Below, in pieces: positions 55,303 to 64,000 of a stretch of 64,000 bases of DNA (positions are counted from its first letter, which is position 1; each line of letters opens with the position of its first letter). Location: assembly GCF_002377945.1 (NCBI RefSeq), contig NZ_DFQV01000020.1, forward strand, positions 489,081 to 553,080, read 5' to 3'. The notes below the pieces were generated by a model. That model worked only from the letters and a program-made list of their open reading frames with translations, was not told where the DNA came from and searched no databases. Source of the DNA: Psychrobacter sp. UBA3480 (GTDB lineage Bacteria; Pseudomonadota; Gammaproteobacteria; Pseudomonadales; Moraxellaceae). Both the position numbers and the translations under genes were made by a program.

Positions 55303-56730
55303 TTATTTTTCTGAATCAGCTGTTTCTGAGTGTAATGCATCAAACTCGTCAAACGCCTTTTCTTCAGCCTCTGTCATGGTTGGCTCTTCAACGTCATCAA
55401 CTTTTTCAAACTCTTCTAGTACCGGCATCAGTAGTGTTGCTTGTGCCAGCGGCAATACATCGATAGGTTTTAAGTTGGCTTGACCGAGTAGCTGTCTTAA
55501 GCGGTCACTTGGCAAACGAATCGTCAGACATTCACGACCTGTATCGTCATAGCTTTCTTCTTCAATAACACCCAATTCATATAGAGTGTTTTTGAACTGT
55601 CCAGCATCATACGGCAAGGTTAAATCAAACGTCGTCAGTTTACCTGTCAACAGTTGCTGTACGGCAAGCGTTAGCTCTTCCATGCCTAGGTTCTGTCTAG
55701 AAGAAACATAGACGCGGTTTGGCTGACCTTCGCTAGCATAGCCGATATGTGCAGGCTCATCAGTCAAATCAATCTTGTTATAGACATTGAGCACAGGTAC
55801 ATCGTTATCGATTTCTGCCAATACTTCTTTGACCGCCTGAATCTGCTCGTGCATATCTTCGCTAGAGGAGTCAATGACGTGCAATAACAAGTCTGCTTCT
55901 AGCGTTTCCTCTAGGGTTGCATGAAAAGACTCAACCAGCTCATGCGGCAGATGACGAACAAAACCAACCGTATCGACCAAGACGACACGACCAACTCCCT
56001 GCCAGTCTAAACGGCGTAGAGTAGGGTCTAGCGTCGCAAATAGCTTGTCAGCAGCATAGATGTTCTCATCGACCAAACGGTTGAACAAAGTAGATTTGCC
56101 CGCATTGGTGTAGCCGACCAGTGAGATGGTCGGCACATCAGATTTCTGTCTACGGGCGCGACCTTGCGCACGGGTCTGACGGACTTTTTCTAGTTTGCTC
56201 TTTAGCTGATTGACGCGAGTCTGTAGTAGACGGCGATCGGTCTCAAGCTGAGTCTCACCAGGTCCACGCAGACCAATACCACCTTTTTGACGTTCCAAAT
56301 GCGTCCAACCACGTACCAGACGTGTTGATAGATGATTAAGCTGAGCCAGCTCTACTTGCAGCTTACCTTCGTAGGTACGGGCACGCTGCGCAAAAATATC
56401 CAAAATCAAACCAGTACGATCCAACACGCGGCACTTCACTAGCGCTTCGATATTACGCTCTTGTGATGGCGACAGGCTGTGGTTAAACAGTACGATGTCT
56501 GCTTCGTGTTCACGCACTAGTTCTGCGATTTCTTCTGCTTTTCCGCTACCAACGAAGTATTTGGCGTCAGGGCGCGAGCGTGATCCAGTGACTAGCGCCA
56601 AACGATCGGCACCTGCTGAATCAGCCAACAGCTCAAATTCACTAAGATCGTCAGGATCTTGAATTTGGCGGATGTCTAAATGTACTAAAATGGCGCGTTC
56701 GCCACCTTCATGTCTTTCAAAATAATCCAA
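55303..56730 (-). CDS. hflX: Ribosome-associated GTPase HflX
   Basis: A 475-residue GTPase that splits stalled or heat-stressed ribosomes. It has the HflX N-terminal domain (about 1-190, with a GSGKAEEIAELV nucleotide-like motif and RTGLILDIFAQRA), then the Arg/Gln-rich helix, G1 GYTNAGKST near 205-213, G3 DTVGFVRHLP and G4 NKIDL. The C-terminal 100 residues are acidic. The start appears to be TTG at 56730: AGGTGA lies six bases before it and no better ATG is present. hfq, its usual neighbour, is absent. Confidence 0.94.
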   Translation of the reverse strand: MDYFERHEGGERAILVHLDIRQIQDPDDLSEFELLADSAGADRLALVTGSRSRPDAKYFVGSGKAEEIAELVREHEADIVLFNHSLSPSQERNIEALVKCRVLDRTGLILDIFAQRARTYEGKLQVELAQLNHLSTRLVRGWTHLERQKGGIGLRGPGETQLETDRRLLQTRVNQLKSKLEKVRQTRAQGRARRQKSDVPTISLVGYTNAGKSTLFNRLVDENIYAADKLFATLDPTLRRLDWQGVGRVVLVDTVGFVRHLPHELVESFHATLEETLEADLLLHVIDSSSEDMHEQIQAVKEVLAEIDNDVPVLNVYNKIDLTDEPAHIGYASEGQPNRVYVSSRQNLGMEELTLAVQQLLTGKLTTFDLTLPYDAGQFKNTLYELGVIEEESYDDTGRECLTIRLPSDRLRQLLGQANLKPIDVLPLAQATLLMPVLEEFEKVDDVEEPTMTEAEEKAFDEFDALHSETADSEK

Positions 56731-57036
56731 AGAGTATCACCTATTTAATAAAGTAAATGTCTCGCTATAATCAGCTCAAGAAGCTTTGACGTAGCGTTCA
56801 TATGATTATCTATATATGGTCTTATCACTTGATATTAAAGCGTATTAGCATAATTAGCGATGGTTTTATGTTACAGCGTTTGCTGCGGATAATTTTTTAT
56901 AAATCTGCTTTATTACCCGTTTGTATAAAAGTCGGCACTCACTGAGTGAACAAGCTATCACTGAGTGTGAGAACTTTGTTATACTGGGCTCGTTTTTTGA
57001 CTATTAAACACCCGTTATTTAATCATGAGGGCGAAG
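56731..57036. other. Intergenic region hflX-plsC-like gene
   Basis: 306 bases between divergent genes. It holds an extended -10 promoter and a pair of CACTGAGTG repeats near 56940-56985. No gene was seen. Confidence 0.5.
56940..56985 (+). promoter_or_regulatory. Possible regulated promoter of the PlsC-like gene
   Basis: TGTTATACT (TATACT at 56980-56985) is an extended -10 box. CACTGAGTG occurs at 56940-56948 and 56959-56967, 19 bases apart; the first copy is part of a 13-base palindrome CACTCACTGAGTG starting at 56936. The second copy overlaps the -35 to -10 spacer. Confidence 0.45.
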
Positions 57037-57837
57037 ATGAGCCAAGCTAAATCAAGCTTTTCACTCAGACGACAGTTGAGCCGAGGTAGACAGGTTGCTG
57101 GTATGACCACGACCATGGTCGGCGGCATACGCGCGGCAAAGCGTATCGGTGCATTTAAGCAACCACCACGCGAAACCCTACCACGTTATATCCAGACATT
57201 CTGCCGCAAGATGGCAGGCTCTTTTGGGGTTAAAGTAGTAGAAGTGGAACCTGTAGAGCAGTTCCATGGCTTATGGGTATCGAATCACGTGTCATGGATG
57301 GATATTCCTGTCGTTGGTACTGTGAGCCCAGCGTTCTTTTTATCCAAGGCTGAGATCGGTGAATGGCCTGTATTTGGCAAACTTGCTCATGCTGCAGGGA
57401 CGCTTTTCATTGAGCGCGGCTCCGGTGATGCAAGCTCAGTATCGGCGCAGATTGCTGACTTTTTAGCCAAAGGTTTTTCGATTATTTTCTTCCCTGAGGC
57501 GACGACCACTAGTGGTAAAAAAGTAAAACGCATTCATGGAACATTGCTGCAAGCAGCCATTGATGCTGATGTGCCTATCAGACCGATCATCATTGCTTAT
57601 GTCAATAAAGACGGCACACTAAGCGACGCATTGCCATACTATGGCAAGCTGACGATGAAAGAAAGTATGAAAAAAGTGCTCGATAGCAAAAACGTGACCG
57701 CTTATGTGTTGCCACTTGCGCCTATAGATCCAGAAGGTCGTAACAAGAGTGAACTGACCAATTTATTGCAAGCACGCATGAATGAAGGGCTAGCAGATCT
57801 ACATTCAAGAGTCCTTAGCGCACCAGTTGAAGACTGA
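57037..57837 (+). CDS. 1-acylglycerol-3-phosphate acyltransferase (PlsC-like)
   Basis: A membrane-associated acyltransferase of about 266 residues. The catalytic NHVSWMD (NHx4D) is near residue 80, IERGSGDASS carries the phosphate-binding segment and FFPEATTTSGK replaces the common FPEGTRS, so it belongs to the broader PlsC/lysophospholipid acyltransferase group. It would acylate lysophosphatidic acid or a related lysolipid. The start could be the ATG at 57025 or 57037; GAGG before the second favours 57037. A tandem repeat and terminator follow. Confidence 0.9.
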   Translation: MSQAKSSFSLRRQLSRGRQVAGMTTTMVGGIRAAKRIGAFKQPPRETLPRYIQTFCRKMAGSFGVKVVEVEPVEQFHGLWVSNHVSWMDIPVVGTVSPAFFLSKAEIGEWPVFGKLAHAAGTLFIERGSGDASSVSAQIADFLAKGFSIIFFPEATTTSGKKVKRIHGTLLQAAIDADVPIRPIIIAYVNKDGTLSDALPYYGKLTMKESMKKVLDSKNVTAYVLPLAPIDPEGRNKSELTNLLQARMNEGLADLHSRVLSAPVED

Positions 57838-57845
57838 TTATTTAC

Positions 57846-57884
57846 AGTTGAGCTAATTAGAGTTGAGCTAATTAGAGTTGAGCT
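57846..57884. repeat. 15-bp tandem repeat
   Basis: The unit agttgagctaattag occurs twice exactly, followed by a partial third copy (agttgagct), just after the acyltransferase stop and before its terminator. Confidence 0.9.
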
Positions 57885-57911
57885 AGTGTAGCTAATCTCA
57901 GCCAGTCAATA

Positions 57912-57947
57912 AAAGGGCGCAAATCGAAACGATTTGCGCCTTTTTTT
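57912..57947 (+). terminator. Intrinsic terminator after the PlsC-like gene
   Basis: GGCGCAAATCG / CGATTTGCGCC with a 3-base loop and seven T. Confidence 0.95.
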
Positions 57948-58025
57948 ATGGAATTTTTAATAGAGCGAACTTAGTATTATTTATTCAGTAGGCTCTATTA
58001 ACATCCAGTCTCTATAAAAGACCAA

Positions 58026-59066
58026 CTATGGCGATGGATTAGGCTGCTGTGTATGCACCGCTTCAATCGCTTCTAACACATCTGCTGTTAGCTCCACATT
58101 GACACTGTCGATGTTTGATTTGAGTTGCTCGGTCGTCGTTGCCCCAATGATGTTACTGGTGACAAAGTGACGAGAGTTTACAAAAGCTAATGACATCTGC
58201 GCCATGTCCAAACCTGCATCAGCAGCTATCTTGGCATATTGTTCAGTGGCTGATTTGGCTTGCTCATTCACATAACGACCGAAACGATCATACATAGTCA
58301 GACGTGCGCCAGTAGGACGTTTACCATCAAGATATTTACCAGACAACACACCAAAACCAAGCGGTGAATACGCAAGTAGACCCACGTTTTCACGATGAGC
58401 TATCTCAGCCATACCAACCTCATATAAGCGGTTCAATAAGCTATATGGGTTTTGCACGGTAAGTGGCGGAATTAGGCCATTCTTATCTGCTTCCCATAGA
58501 TAGCGCATCAGTCCCCACGCGGTATCATTCGATAAACCATAAGCACGAATACGACCTTTTTTGATTTCATCATTTAAGGCCTGAATAGTCTCTAAAAATG
58601 GCGTTAAATCATCTAATGACTGTGCTGCCATCTCTTCATCATAGCCGCGCTGACCAAAGAAGTTCGCTTGACGTTCAGGCCAATGCAGCTGATAGATATC
58701 GATATAGTCTGTTTGTAAACGTTCCAAATTCCCGTCAATAGCGCTGCTAATGTGCTCGGCGTTAAAGCGCGTTTGTCCATCACGCAAAAAGTTCATTGGC
58801 GATATTTTGCTAGCGAGAATGACTTTGTCACGCTGTTTGGTCTTGTTAAACCAAGTTCCCATAAAGCGCTCGGTATCACCCTGTTTGTCTTTATCTGGTG
58901 GTGACGGATACATCTCGGCGGTATCCCAAAAGTTCACACCTTCACTGAGTGCCATGTCCATTTGCTCATGTGCTTCGGACTCAGTATTTTGCTGTCCCCA
59001 TGTCATCGTGCCTAGACAGATTTTAGATACTTTTTCATCGAGTTGCGGTAACGTTTGATACTGCAT
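58026..59066 (-). CDS. Aldo/keto reductase (Tas-like)
   Basis: A 346-residue NADPH-dependent oxidoreductase of the aldo/keto reductase superfamily. The catalytic tetrad can be placed: Asp in FWDTAEMYP, Tyr in the same block, Lys in KVILASKIS and His in YQLHWPE. The cofactor-binding C-terminal part has NIIGATTTEQL. KICLGTMTWGQQNTE near the N-terminus resembles E. coli Tas and other KHG/Tas-type members. The physiological substrate is unknown. GGGAG precedes the ATG. Confidence 0.93.
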   Translation of the reverse strand: MQYQTLPQLDEKVSKICLGTMTWGQQNTESEAHEQMDMALSEGVNFWDTAEMYPSPPDKDKQGDTERFMGTWFNKTKQRDKVILASKISPMNFLRDGQTRFNAEHISSAIDGNLERLQTDYIDIYQLHWPERQANFFGQRGYDEEMAAQSLDDLTPFLETIQALNDEIKKGRIRAYGLSNDTAWGLMRYLWEADKNGLIPPLTVQNPYSLLNRLYEVGMAEIAHRENVGLLAYSPLGFGVLSGKYLDGKRPTGARLTMYDRFGRYVNEQAKSATEQYAKIAADAGLDMAQMSLAFVNSRHFVTSNIIGATTTEQLKSNIDSVNVELTADVLEAIEAVHTQQPNPSP

Positions 59067-59131
59067 ATAAGTCTCCCTTTGGACTGTTTTTTATCAATAT
59101 TTATTTTTAGATGGGTTGTATTTATTGATGT

Positions 59132-59629
59132 TTACATCAATTTGATACCTGTGACACCGGGTGGTGTGACTTTAAAGATTTTCACTTTGAATAATACGTC
59201 TTGTCCTGCGAGAGGGTGGTTAAAGTCGACTTCGACTTGGTCTTCATCGATGGCACTGATCGTACCGGGCAAGGTGTTTTTGCCTTTGTCTTCGAACTCA
59301 ACCATCATGCCAATCTCTGGATTGTCAGCGACTAGCGCAAACTGAGTACGGCTAAAATGTTGGATGTTTTCAGGATTCCACTCACCAAATGCTTGCTCTG
59401 GCTCAAGGTGTGCGGTACGAGTATCACCGGCGCGTAGATTCATCAGTACTTGCTCAAAACCAGGTAACAAGCTCTCATCACCAATGGTCAAAGACACAGG
59501 TGCATCACGATTAAAAGTTGAGTCGATGATGGTGCCGTTCTCTAGTGAAACTTCAAAGTGCAGCTTCACAAGGCTGCCGTGAGCGATACGAGTGTCTTCG
59601 TTTGGGTTAATAAATTGAGATTGAGTCAT
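59132..59629 (-). CDS. fkpB: FKBP-type peptidyl-prolyl isomerase SlpA/FkpB
   Basis: A 165-residue cytoplasmic PPIase/chaperone of the SlyD-like FKBP class. The FKBP core is split by an insert-in-flap domain (about 75-130, with the HLEPEQAFGEWNPENIQ block), and the C-terminal part has VDFNHPLAGQDVLFKVKI. It assists protein folding. In E. coli the gene follows lspA; here it is on the same strand but separated from lspA by a convergent gene. Confidence 0.93.
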   Translation of the reverse strand: MTQSQFINPNEDTRIAHGSLVKLHFEVSLENGTIIDSTFNRDAPVSLTIGDESLLPGFEQVLMNLRAGDTRTAHLEPEQAFGEWNPENIQHFSRTQFALVADNPEIGMMVEFEDKGKNTLPGTISAIDEDQVEVDFNHPLAGQDVLFKVKIFKVTPPGVTGIKLM

Positions 59630-59812
59630 AATAAAAAGCCATCGGTTGCTAGAATAAAAGAATAGAAAATAATGCGTTGGATTACAGTCTCTTTAATTGC
59701 AGTATTATAGTGTAAGAAATAATAAGCCATCTAAGACCAGATGTAAGCGTCAATAATGTAACGCAGATGGTGTACTATAATTGGCAATTCTAAAAGATAT
59801 GAGGTGTCGGTA

Positions 59813-60481
59813 GTGAATAAACAACAAGGCACTGTCAAAAAATGGCAGGACGATAAAGGGTTTGGCTTTATTGAAACTGAAGCGGGCGAGTCTGTTTTCT
59901 TTCATGTGAGTGAGTTTAAGGCTCAGCGCCGTCCTGAGATCGGTGAGGCAGTGGTCTTTAGCATTGGACAAGATGCCCCAGGACGCAAGCGAGCCAAGCA
60001 AGTACAAGAGCTTGGGTTTGTACAGCAAAAAATGGCACAAAAAAATCAGCAAATCCGTCAGCGCAATCAGAAACGTAGCCATCAGGCAGAGTTTGAAGCG
60101 GGTCAAAAGAAACGTTCGTTCCTTGGGCTGGCTTTTTATGGTGTTTTAGCTTTATTAGCAGCGACAGATAAACTGAGCTGGTTAGTGGTCGGTTGGTACG
60201 TCGTGCTAGGGATTATTACTTATGGCATGTATGCCAAAGACAAAGCTGCTGCGCAAAGTGGCGACTGGCGTACGCCTGAGTCTACACTGCATATACTAAG
60301 CGCGATAGGCGGTTGGGTAGGCGCGCTATTGGCTCAAACGTATCTGCGTCACAAATCACAAAAGCCTGAGTTTCGAGTGACTTATTATTTGACCGTCATT
60401 GTGAACATGGCAGGCTTGCTGTTTTTATTATCAGGTGGCGGCTTAGAGACTGTGACTGGTTTACTATCAGAGTTTCTATAA
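59813..60481 (+). CDS. Cold-shock domain fused to DUF1294 membrane domain
   Basis: A protein of about 222 residues. Residues about 1-65 are a cold-shock nucleic-acid-binding domain with GTVKKWQDDKGFGFIE (RNP1-like KGFGFI) and VFFHVSEF (RNP2-like). A basic linker (about 70-100) precedes a DUF1294 membrane domain with three or four helices. Such fusions occur in many gammaproteobacteria but the function is not known; an RNA- or DNA-binding membrane protein is the simplest reading. I chose GTG at 59813, eight bases after GAGG; a GTG at 59804 is also in frame. TATAAT at 59776-59781 may be its -10 box. Confidence 0.88.
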   Translation: MNKQQGTVKKWQDDKGFGFIETEAGESVFFHVSEFKAQRRPEIGEAVVFSIGQDAPGRKRAKQVQELGFVQQKMAQKNQQIRQRNQKRSHQAEFEAGQKKRSFLGLAFYGVLALLAATDKLSWLVVGWYVVLGIITYGMYAKDKAAAQSGDWRTPESTLHILSAIGGWVGALLAQTYLRHKSQKPEFRVTYYLTVIVNMAGLLFLLSGGGLETVTGLLSEFL

Positions 60482-60543
60482 ATAATAGCATTCACGATTA
60501 TCAGTATTGCTACGTATATGACGAAGGCACTAAAACGATCGAT

Positions 60544-60582
60544 AAAAAAAGGTGGGTTACGACTGCGTAACCCACCTTTTTT
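60544..60582. terminator. Bidirectional intrinsic terminator
   Basis: GGTGGGTTACG / CGTAACCCACC with a 4-base loop and A and T runs on the two sides, between convergent genes. Confidence 0.95.
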
Positions 60583-60619
60583 ATTTATAAATTGAATTAA
60601 TGTCTCTAGCTATAGACGG

Positions 60620-61282
60620 TTATGAACGTGGCATTTCACGCTTCTTCTCCAAAAATAGCATATCGATGACAATCAATAATACACCGATAGAAATACCAAT
60701 ATCCGCGATATTGAAAATCGGATAATGCCAAACATCAGCATAATGCACATGGATAAAGTCAATCACATGACCATGTAATAAGCGGTCGATTAAATTACCA
60801 ACTGCACCGCCCAATACTAAGGCTAGGCCAAAAGATAACAGCGTGGCTTTTCGCGGTGCTTTAATCAGATAAATGATTAGAAACAGCGACATGAGTAATG
60901 CCAGCCCTGAAAAGAACCACTTCTGCCAACCGCCAGCATCTGCCAAAAAGCTAAATGCTGCGCCGTAATTATAAGCGAGTGTCCAATTGAGAAATGGCTC
61001 GATCACTGGCACTGGATCATGAAAGGTCAGCTTGGTTTCTGCCAACCATTTAGTCCACTGATCGATAATGACAACAACCAATGCCAATATATACCATACA
61101 AAAGCACGACTACCATTGGCCACCAGCTTTGGTGTCCTATTGGTTGACTTGGTCAGGCGACTTCTAGGCGTAGTCGAGCTACCCGTGGTCGCATGAGCAG
61201 GCTTAGGCGAATGGTCAACCTTCACCTTCACCTGCGGCTGCTGGTCATGTTGGCTTTCAGATGAGTCTGTTGGGTTAGACAT
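60620..61282 (-). CDS. lspA: Lipoprotein signal peptidase LspA with N-terminal extension
   Basis: An inner-membrane aspartyl protease of about 220 residues that cleaves prolipoproteins after lipid attachment. Four membrane helices begin near residue 60. Conserved blocks are [40 protein letters not shown] and FNIADIGIS, which hold the catalytic Asp pair. Residues 1-58 are an extra polar, basic Ser/Thr/Gln/Pro segment; E. coli LspA has 164 residues. The ATG at 61282 overlaps the ileS stop by a few bases, so translation is probably coupled to ileS. Confidence 0.95.
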   Translation of the reverse strand: MSNPTDSSESQHDQQPQVKVKVDHSPKPAHATTGSSTTPRSRLTKSTNRTPKLVANGSRAFVWYILALVVVIIDQWTKWLAETKLTFHDPVPVIEPFLNWTLAYNYGAAFSFLADAGGWQKWFFSGLALLMSLFLIIYLIKAPRKATLLSFGLALVLGGAVGNLIDRLLHGHVIDFIHVHYADVWHYPIFNIADIGISIGVLLIVIDMLFLEKKREMPRS

Positions 61283-64000
61283 AGTGACGCACCTCGCCAT
61301 CGCCACTGACGTTGGTCACGCAGCGCGCGCATAGTTCAGGGTGTGCGCTATCTGTGCCGATGTCATCACGGATGTGCCAGCAGCGTACGCACTTAGTACC
61401 AGTAGCCGCGCTTACTTGTACCACTAAATCTACAGCCTCTTCGGTATTGGTGTCGGTCGCTTCATCTGTCTGTGTGATGCTATCAGCAGGCGCTTCGCTC
61501 ATTGGCTTGAGTGCAGCGTTACTAGTAATTAGTACAAAACGAAGCTCTTCATCAAGCTTGGCTAAGCTCTCATACATTGCACCGTCAGCGTATAGACTCA
61601 CGTCGGCAGACAAGTTGGCATTGATGATTTTTTCGCCACGTGCAGTTTCGATATGTTTGTTCACCATGTCTTTTGCGAACATGATGCGCTGCCAGTCGTC
61701 ATTGCTGATGGCACTTAGCTCAAATGCTGGGAACTCGTACCATTCTCGAGTAAATACATAGCCGCCTTTATCCGCATCACGTTGGTTCAGTACTTCCCAA
61801 GCCTCTTGCGCCGTGAATGACAAGATTGGGGTAATCCAGCGAATCAGCGCATGAGTGATATGGTAGATAGCCGTCTGCGCAGAGCGGCGAGGCTGTCCAT
61901 CTGCCTGCGTGGTGTACTGGCGATCCTTGATAATATCTAGATAGAAGCTACCCAAGTCTTGCGAGCAAAACGCCGTCACATGCTGAGTGACTTGGTGAAA
62001 GTCCATCGCATCGTAAGCGCTAATGATTTGCGCTTGGACGGTTTGTGCGCGCTCAATGATGAATTTATCAAGGCTAACCAATTCATTGATATCAATGCTA
62101 TCAGTCGCTGGATTGAAGTCATCGGTATTGGCAAGCAAGAAACGTAAGGTATTACGGATACGGCGATACATATCGATCGCACCTTTAAAGACCGTCTTAC
62201 CTGCGCTCATCTCATAACGATAGTCACTCGATGCAATCCACAGACGCAGCATGTCCGCGCCAGTTTTATTAATCTCTTCTTGCGGCGTGATGATATTGCC
62301 CAGTGACTTACTCATCTTACGACCGTTTTCGTCAACGACAAAGCCATGGGTCAATACTTGCTTAAACGGTGGGCGCTCATACATCGCTTCTGACGTCAGT
62401 AGTGACGTCTGGAACCAACCGCGATGCTGGTCAGAGCCTTCTAGATACATATCAGCTGGATTGGTCAGCTCATCACGTTGATCAAGTACCGCAAAATGCG
62501 TCGTGCCTGAGTCAAACCAAACGTCCAACGTGTCAGTTGCTTTGTCATAGTCAGCCGCTTCTGCGCCTAAGAAGTCTTCACAGCTAGCATCAAACCACGC
62601 TTCTACGCCGCCTTCATTGATTTTTTGTGCCGCGACTTCCATTAGCTCAAGCGTGTTTGGATGCAGCTCGCCTGTTTCTTTATGCGTAAAGAAAGTAATC
62701 GGCACGCCCCACGTACGTTGACGCGAGATACACCAATCAGGACGACCCGTCATCATTGATTCGATACGGTTTTGTCCCCACGCTGGCGTCCAGTTGACTG
62801 TAGGGATATCAGCAAGCGCGCGAGCACGTAAGCCTTTGGTTTCCATATTGATAAACCACTGAGGCGTAGCACGGAAAATGATTGGCGACTTATGACGCCA
62901 GCAATGCGGATAGCTATGCTCAATTTTGGTATGGCTGATTAAATGGCCATTGTCATGTAGGGCAGCAATGATTTTTGGATTGGCTTTATAGATGTGCTCG
63001 CCGGCAAATACAGCAGCGCTATCTAAATAAACGCCTGTACCGCTTACTGGGTTTTCTACTGGTAAGTTGTATTTTAGACCAACGATATAATCGTCTAGAC
63101 CGTGACCAGGTGCAGTATGTACCAGACCAGTACCACTATCGGTAGTCACATGATCGCCCAAGATGAGCGGTACTTGACGGTCTGCAATTAGTGGATGCTG
63201 GGCATGTAGGCCTTCAAGCTCGCTGCCTGATACAGTTGCTAGGATGCCGTTATTTTCTAGTTTAAGTTCGTTTAGCGCAGTTTCGACAAGATCCGCTGCG
63301 AGTAGTAGGTTGCCTTTTTCAGTGGCAACCACGCTATAGTTATGCTCAGGATGTACTGAGATAGCTTGGTTAGCAGGTAGTGTCCATGGCGTAGTTGTCC
63401 AAATAACAGCAGCGATGTTATCTGCGATATCTGCCAATGCGGCTACTTTATCTGTACCGAGTACATCAAAACTGACATAGATCGCGTCAGAGACTTTGTC
63501 TTGATATTCTACTTCTGCTTCTGCTAGGGCAGAGCTACAGTCCAAGCACCAGTTGACCGGCTTCATACCGCGAGTCACATGACCATTGTCATAAATCTTG
63601 GCAAGCGCACGCACGATGTTGGCTTCTTGATGGAAGTTCATGGTCAGATAAGGGTTGTCCCAATCACCAAACACACCTAAGCGCTTGAAGTCTGCTTTTT
63701 GCAATTCAATTTGAGTACTCGCATATTCGCGGCATAGACCACGGAATTCGGTCGCAGAAACTTTCTGACCAACTTTACCGACCTTGGCTTCGACCTTTTG
63801 TTCGATTGGTAGACCATGACAGTCCCAACCAGGGACGTAAGGCGCATCAAATCCTGATAAGGTTTTTGATTTTACAATAATGTCTTTTAGTACTTTATTG
63901 ACTGCGTGACCCAAGTGAATCTGACCGTTGGCGTATGGAGGGCCATCGTGCAAAATATACTTGGTTGCACCAGCACGCGCCTGACGAATTTTACCGTACA
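61275..64000 (-). CDS. ileS: Isoleucyl-tRNA synthetase IleS (5' end beyond the window)
   Basis: The C-terminal 908 or so residues of IleS; the frame stays open to the right edge, so the start is missing. The class I HIGH motif appears as HLGH in [14 protein letters not shown], and KMSKS lies in [15 protein letters not shown]. Editing-domain blocks such as [13 protein letters not shown] are present, and the C-terminal zinc finger is CVRCWH...CARC. It charges tRNA-Ile with isoleucine and edits valine. The usual ileS-lspA order is kept. Confidence 0.98.
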   Translation of the reverse strand, partial: YGKIRQARAGATKYILHDGPPYANGQIHLGHAVNKVLKDIIVKSKTLSGFDAPYVPGWDCHGLPIEQKVEAKVGKVGQKVSATEFRGLCREYASTQIELQKADFKRLGVFGDWDNPYLTMNFHQEANIVRALAKIYDNGHVTRGMKPVNWCLDCSSALAEAEVEYQDKVSDAIYVSFDVLGTDKVAALADIADNIAAVIWTTTPWTLPANQAISVHPEHNYSVVATEKGNLLLAADLVETALNELKLENNGILATVSGSELEGLHAQHPLIADRQVPLILGDHVTTDSGTGLVHTAPGHGLDDYIVGLKYNLPVENPVSGTGVYLDSAAVFAGEHIYKANPKIIAALHDNGHLISHTKIEHSYPHCWRHKSPIIFRATPQWFINMETKGLRARALADIPTVNWTPAWGQNRIESMMTGRPDWCISRQRTWGVPITFFTHKETGELHPNTLELMEVAAQKINEGGVEAWFDASCEDFLGAEAADYDKATDTLDVWFDSGTTHFAVLDQRDELTNPADMYLEGSDQHRGWFQTSLLTSEAMYERPPFKQVLTHGFVVDENGRKMSKSLGNIITPQEEINKTGADMLRLWIASSDYRYEMSAGKTVFKGAIDMYRRIRNTLRFLLANTDDFNPATDSIDINELVSLDKFIIERAQTVQAQIISAYDAMDFHQVTQHVTAFCSQDLGSFYLDIIKDRQYTTQADGQPRRSAQTAIYHITHALIRWITPILSFTAQEAWEVLNQRDADKGGYVFTREWYEFPAFELSAISNDDWQRIMFAKDMVNKHIETARGEKIINANLSADVSLYADGAMYESLAKLDEELRFVLITSNAALKPMSEAPADSITQTDEATDTNTEEAVDLVVQVSAATGTKCVRCWHIRDDIGTDSAHPELCARCVTNVSGDGEVRHYV

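Overview
The window looks like chromosomal DNA of a gammaproteobacterium of the family Moraxellaceae, most likely Psychrobacter. This rests on protein character and gene order: gacS/barA next to cysM, rlmD and relA; coaD next to a YfhL-type ferredoxin; lepA-lepB-DUF4845-rnc-era-recO-pdxJ; and ileS-lspA near fkpB. The species call is inference. No insertion sequence, prophage, integrase or CRISPR array was seen.

Layout: 1-2.3 kb holds an unrecognised gene, a 14-bp tandem repeat, a lipoprotein gene and an Lrp/AsnC regulator. 2.5-7.4 kb holds a DMT exporter, smpB, coaD, a ferredoxin and the overlapping pair bioA-bioD. 7.4-8.05 kb carries the RNase P RNA gene (rnpB) and a tRNA-Met gene. 8.2-16.6 kb is a group 2-type capsule export and Kdo-linker cluster, kpsM-T-E-D-C-S, with a recognisable promoter and an operator-like palindrome. 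17-24.2 kb is the lepA to pdxJ block. 24.2-30.3 kb holds a lone pseudopilin, an OmpA-family porin, typA, mscL and a small exported protein. 30.6-42.4 kb holds mutM, relA, rlmD, a PolB-like exonuclease and cysM on the minus strand, then the divergent hybrid kinase gacS/barA. 42.6-45 kb has a crotonase and a Bcr/CflA efflux pump.

45.4-49.8 kb is the most unusual region. A solute-binding lipoprotein, a membrane-anchored CheA-like kinase (PAS, HPt, HATPase, no CheW domain), a CheY-like receiver and two CheX-type phosphatase-like proteins lie in one direction and end at one terminator. No CheW, receptor, CheR/CheB, flagellar or transporter genes are present. I read it as a compact receptor-kinase phosphorelay that does not need a chemoreceptor array.

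50-52.4 kb is rpsB-tsf. 52.5-64 kb carries a lytic transglycosylase, lrgAB, hflX, a PlsC-like acyltransferase, an aldo/keto reductase, fkpB, a cold-shock/DUF1294 fusion, lspA and the 3' part of ileS, which runs off the right edge.

Links between genes: GacS and RelA are global regulators encoded close together. The kps genes cover export and the Kdo linker of a capsule, but the repeat-unit synthesis genes are not here. Several housekeeping proteins (GacS, MutM, LspA, Era, RelA) carry polar Ser/Asn/Gln/Asp-rich additions. Several promoters share the extended -10 pattern TGnTATACT.
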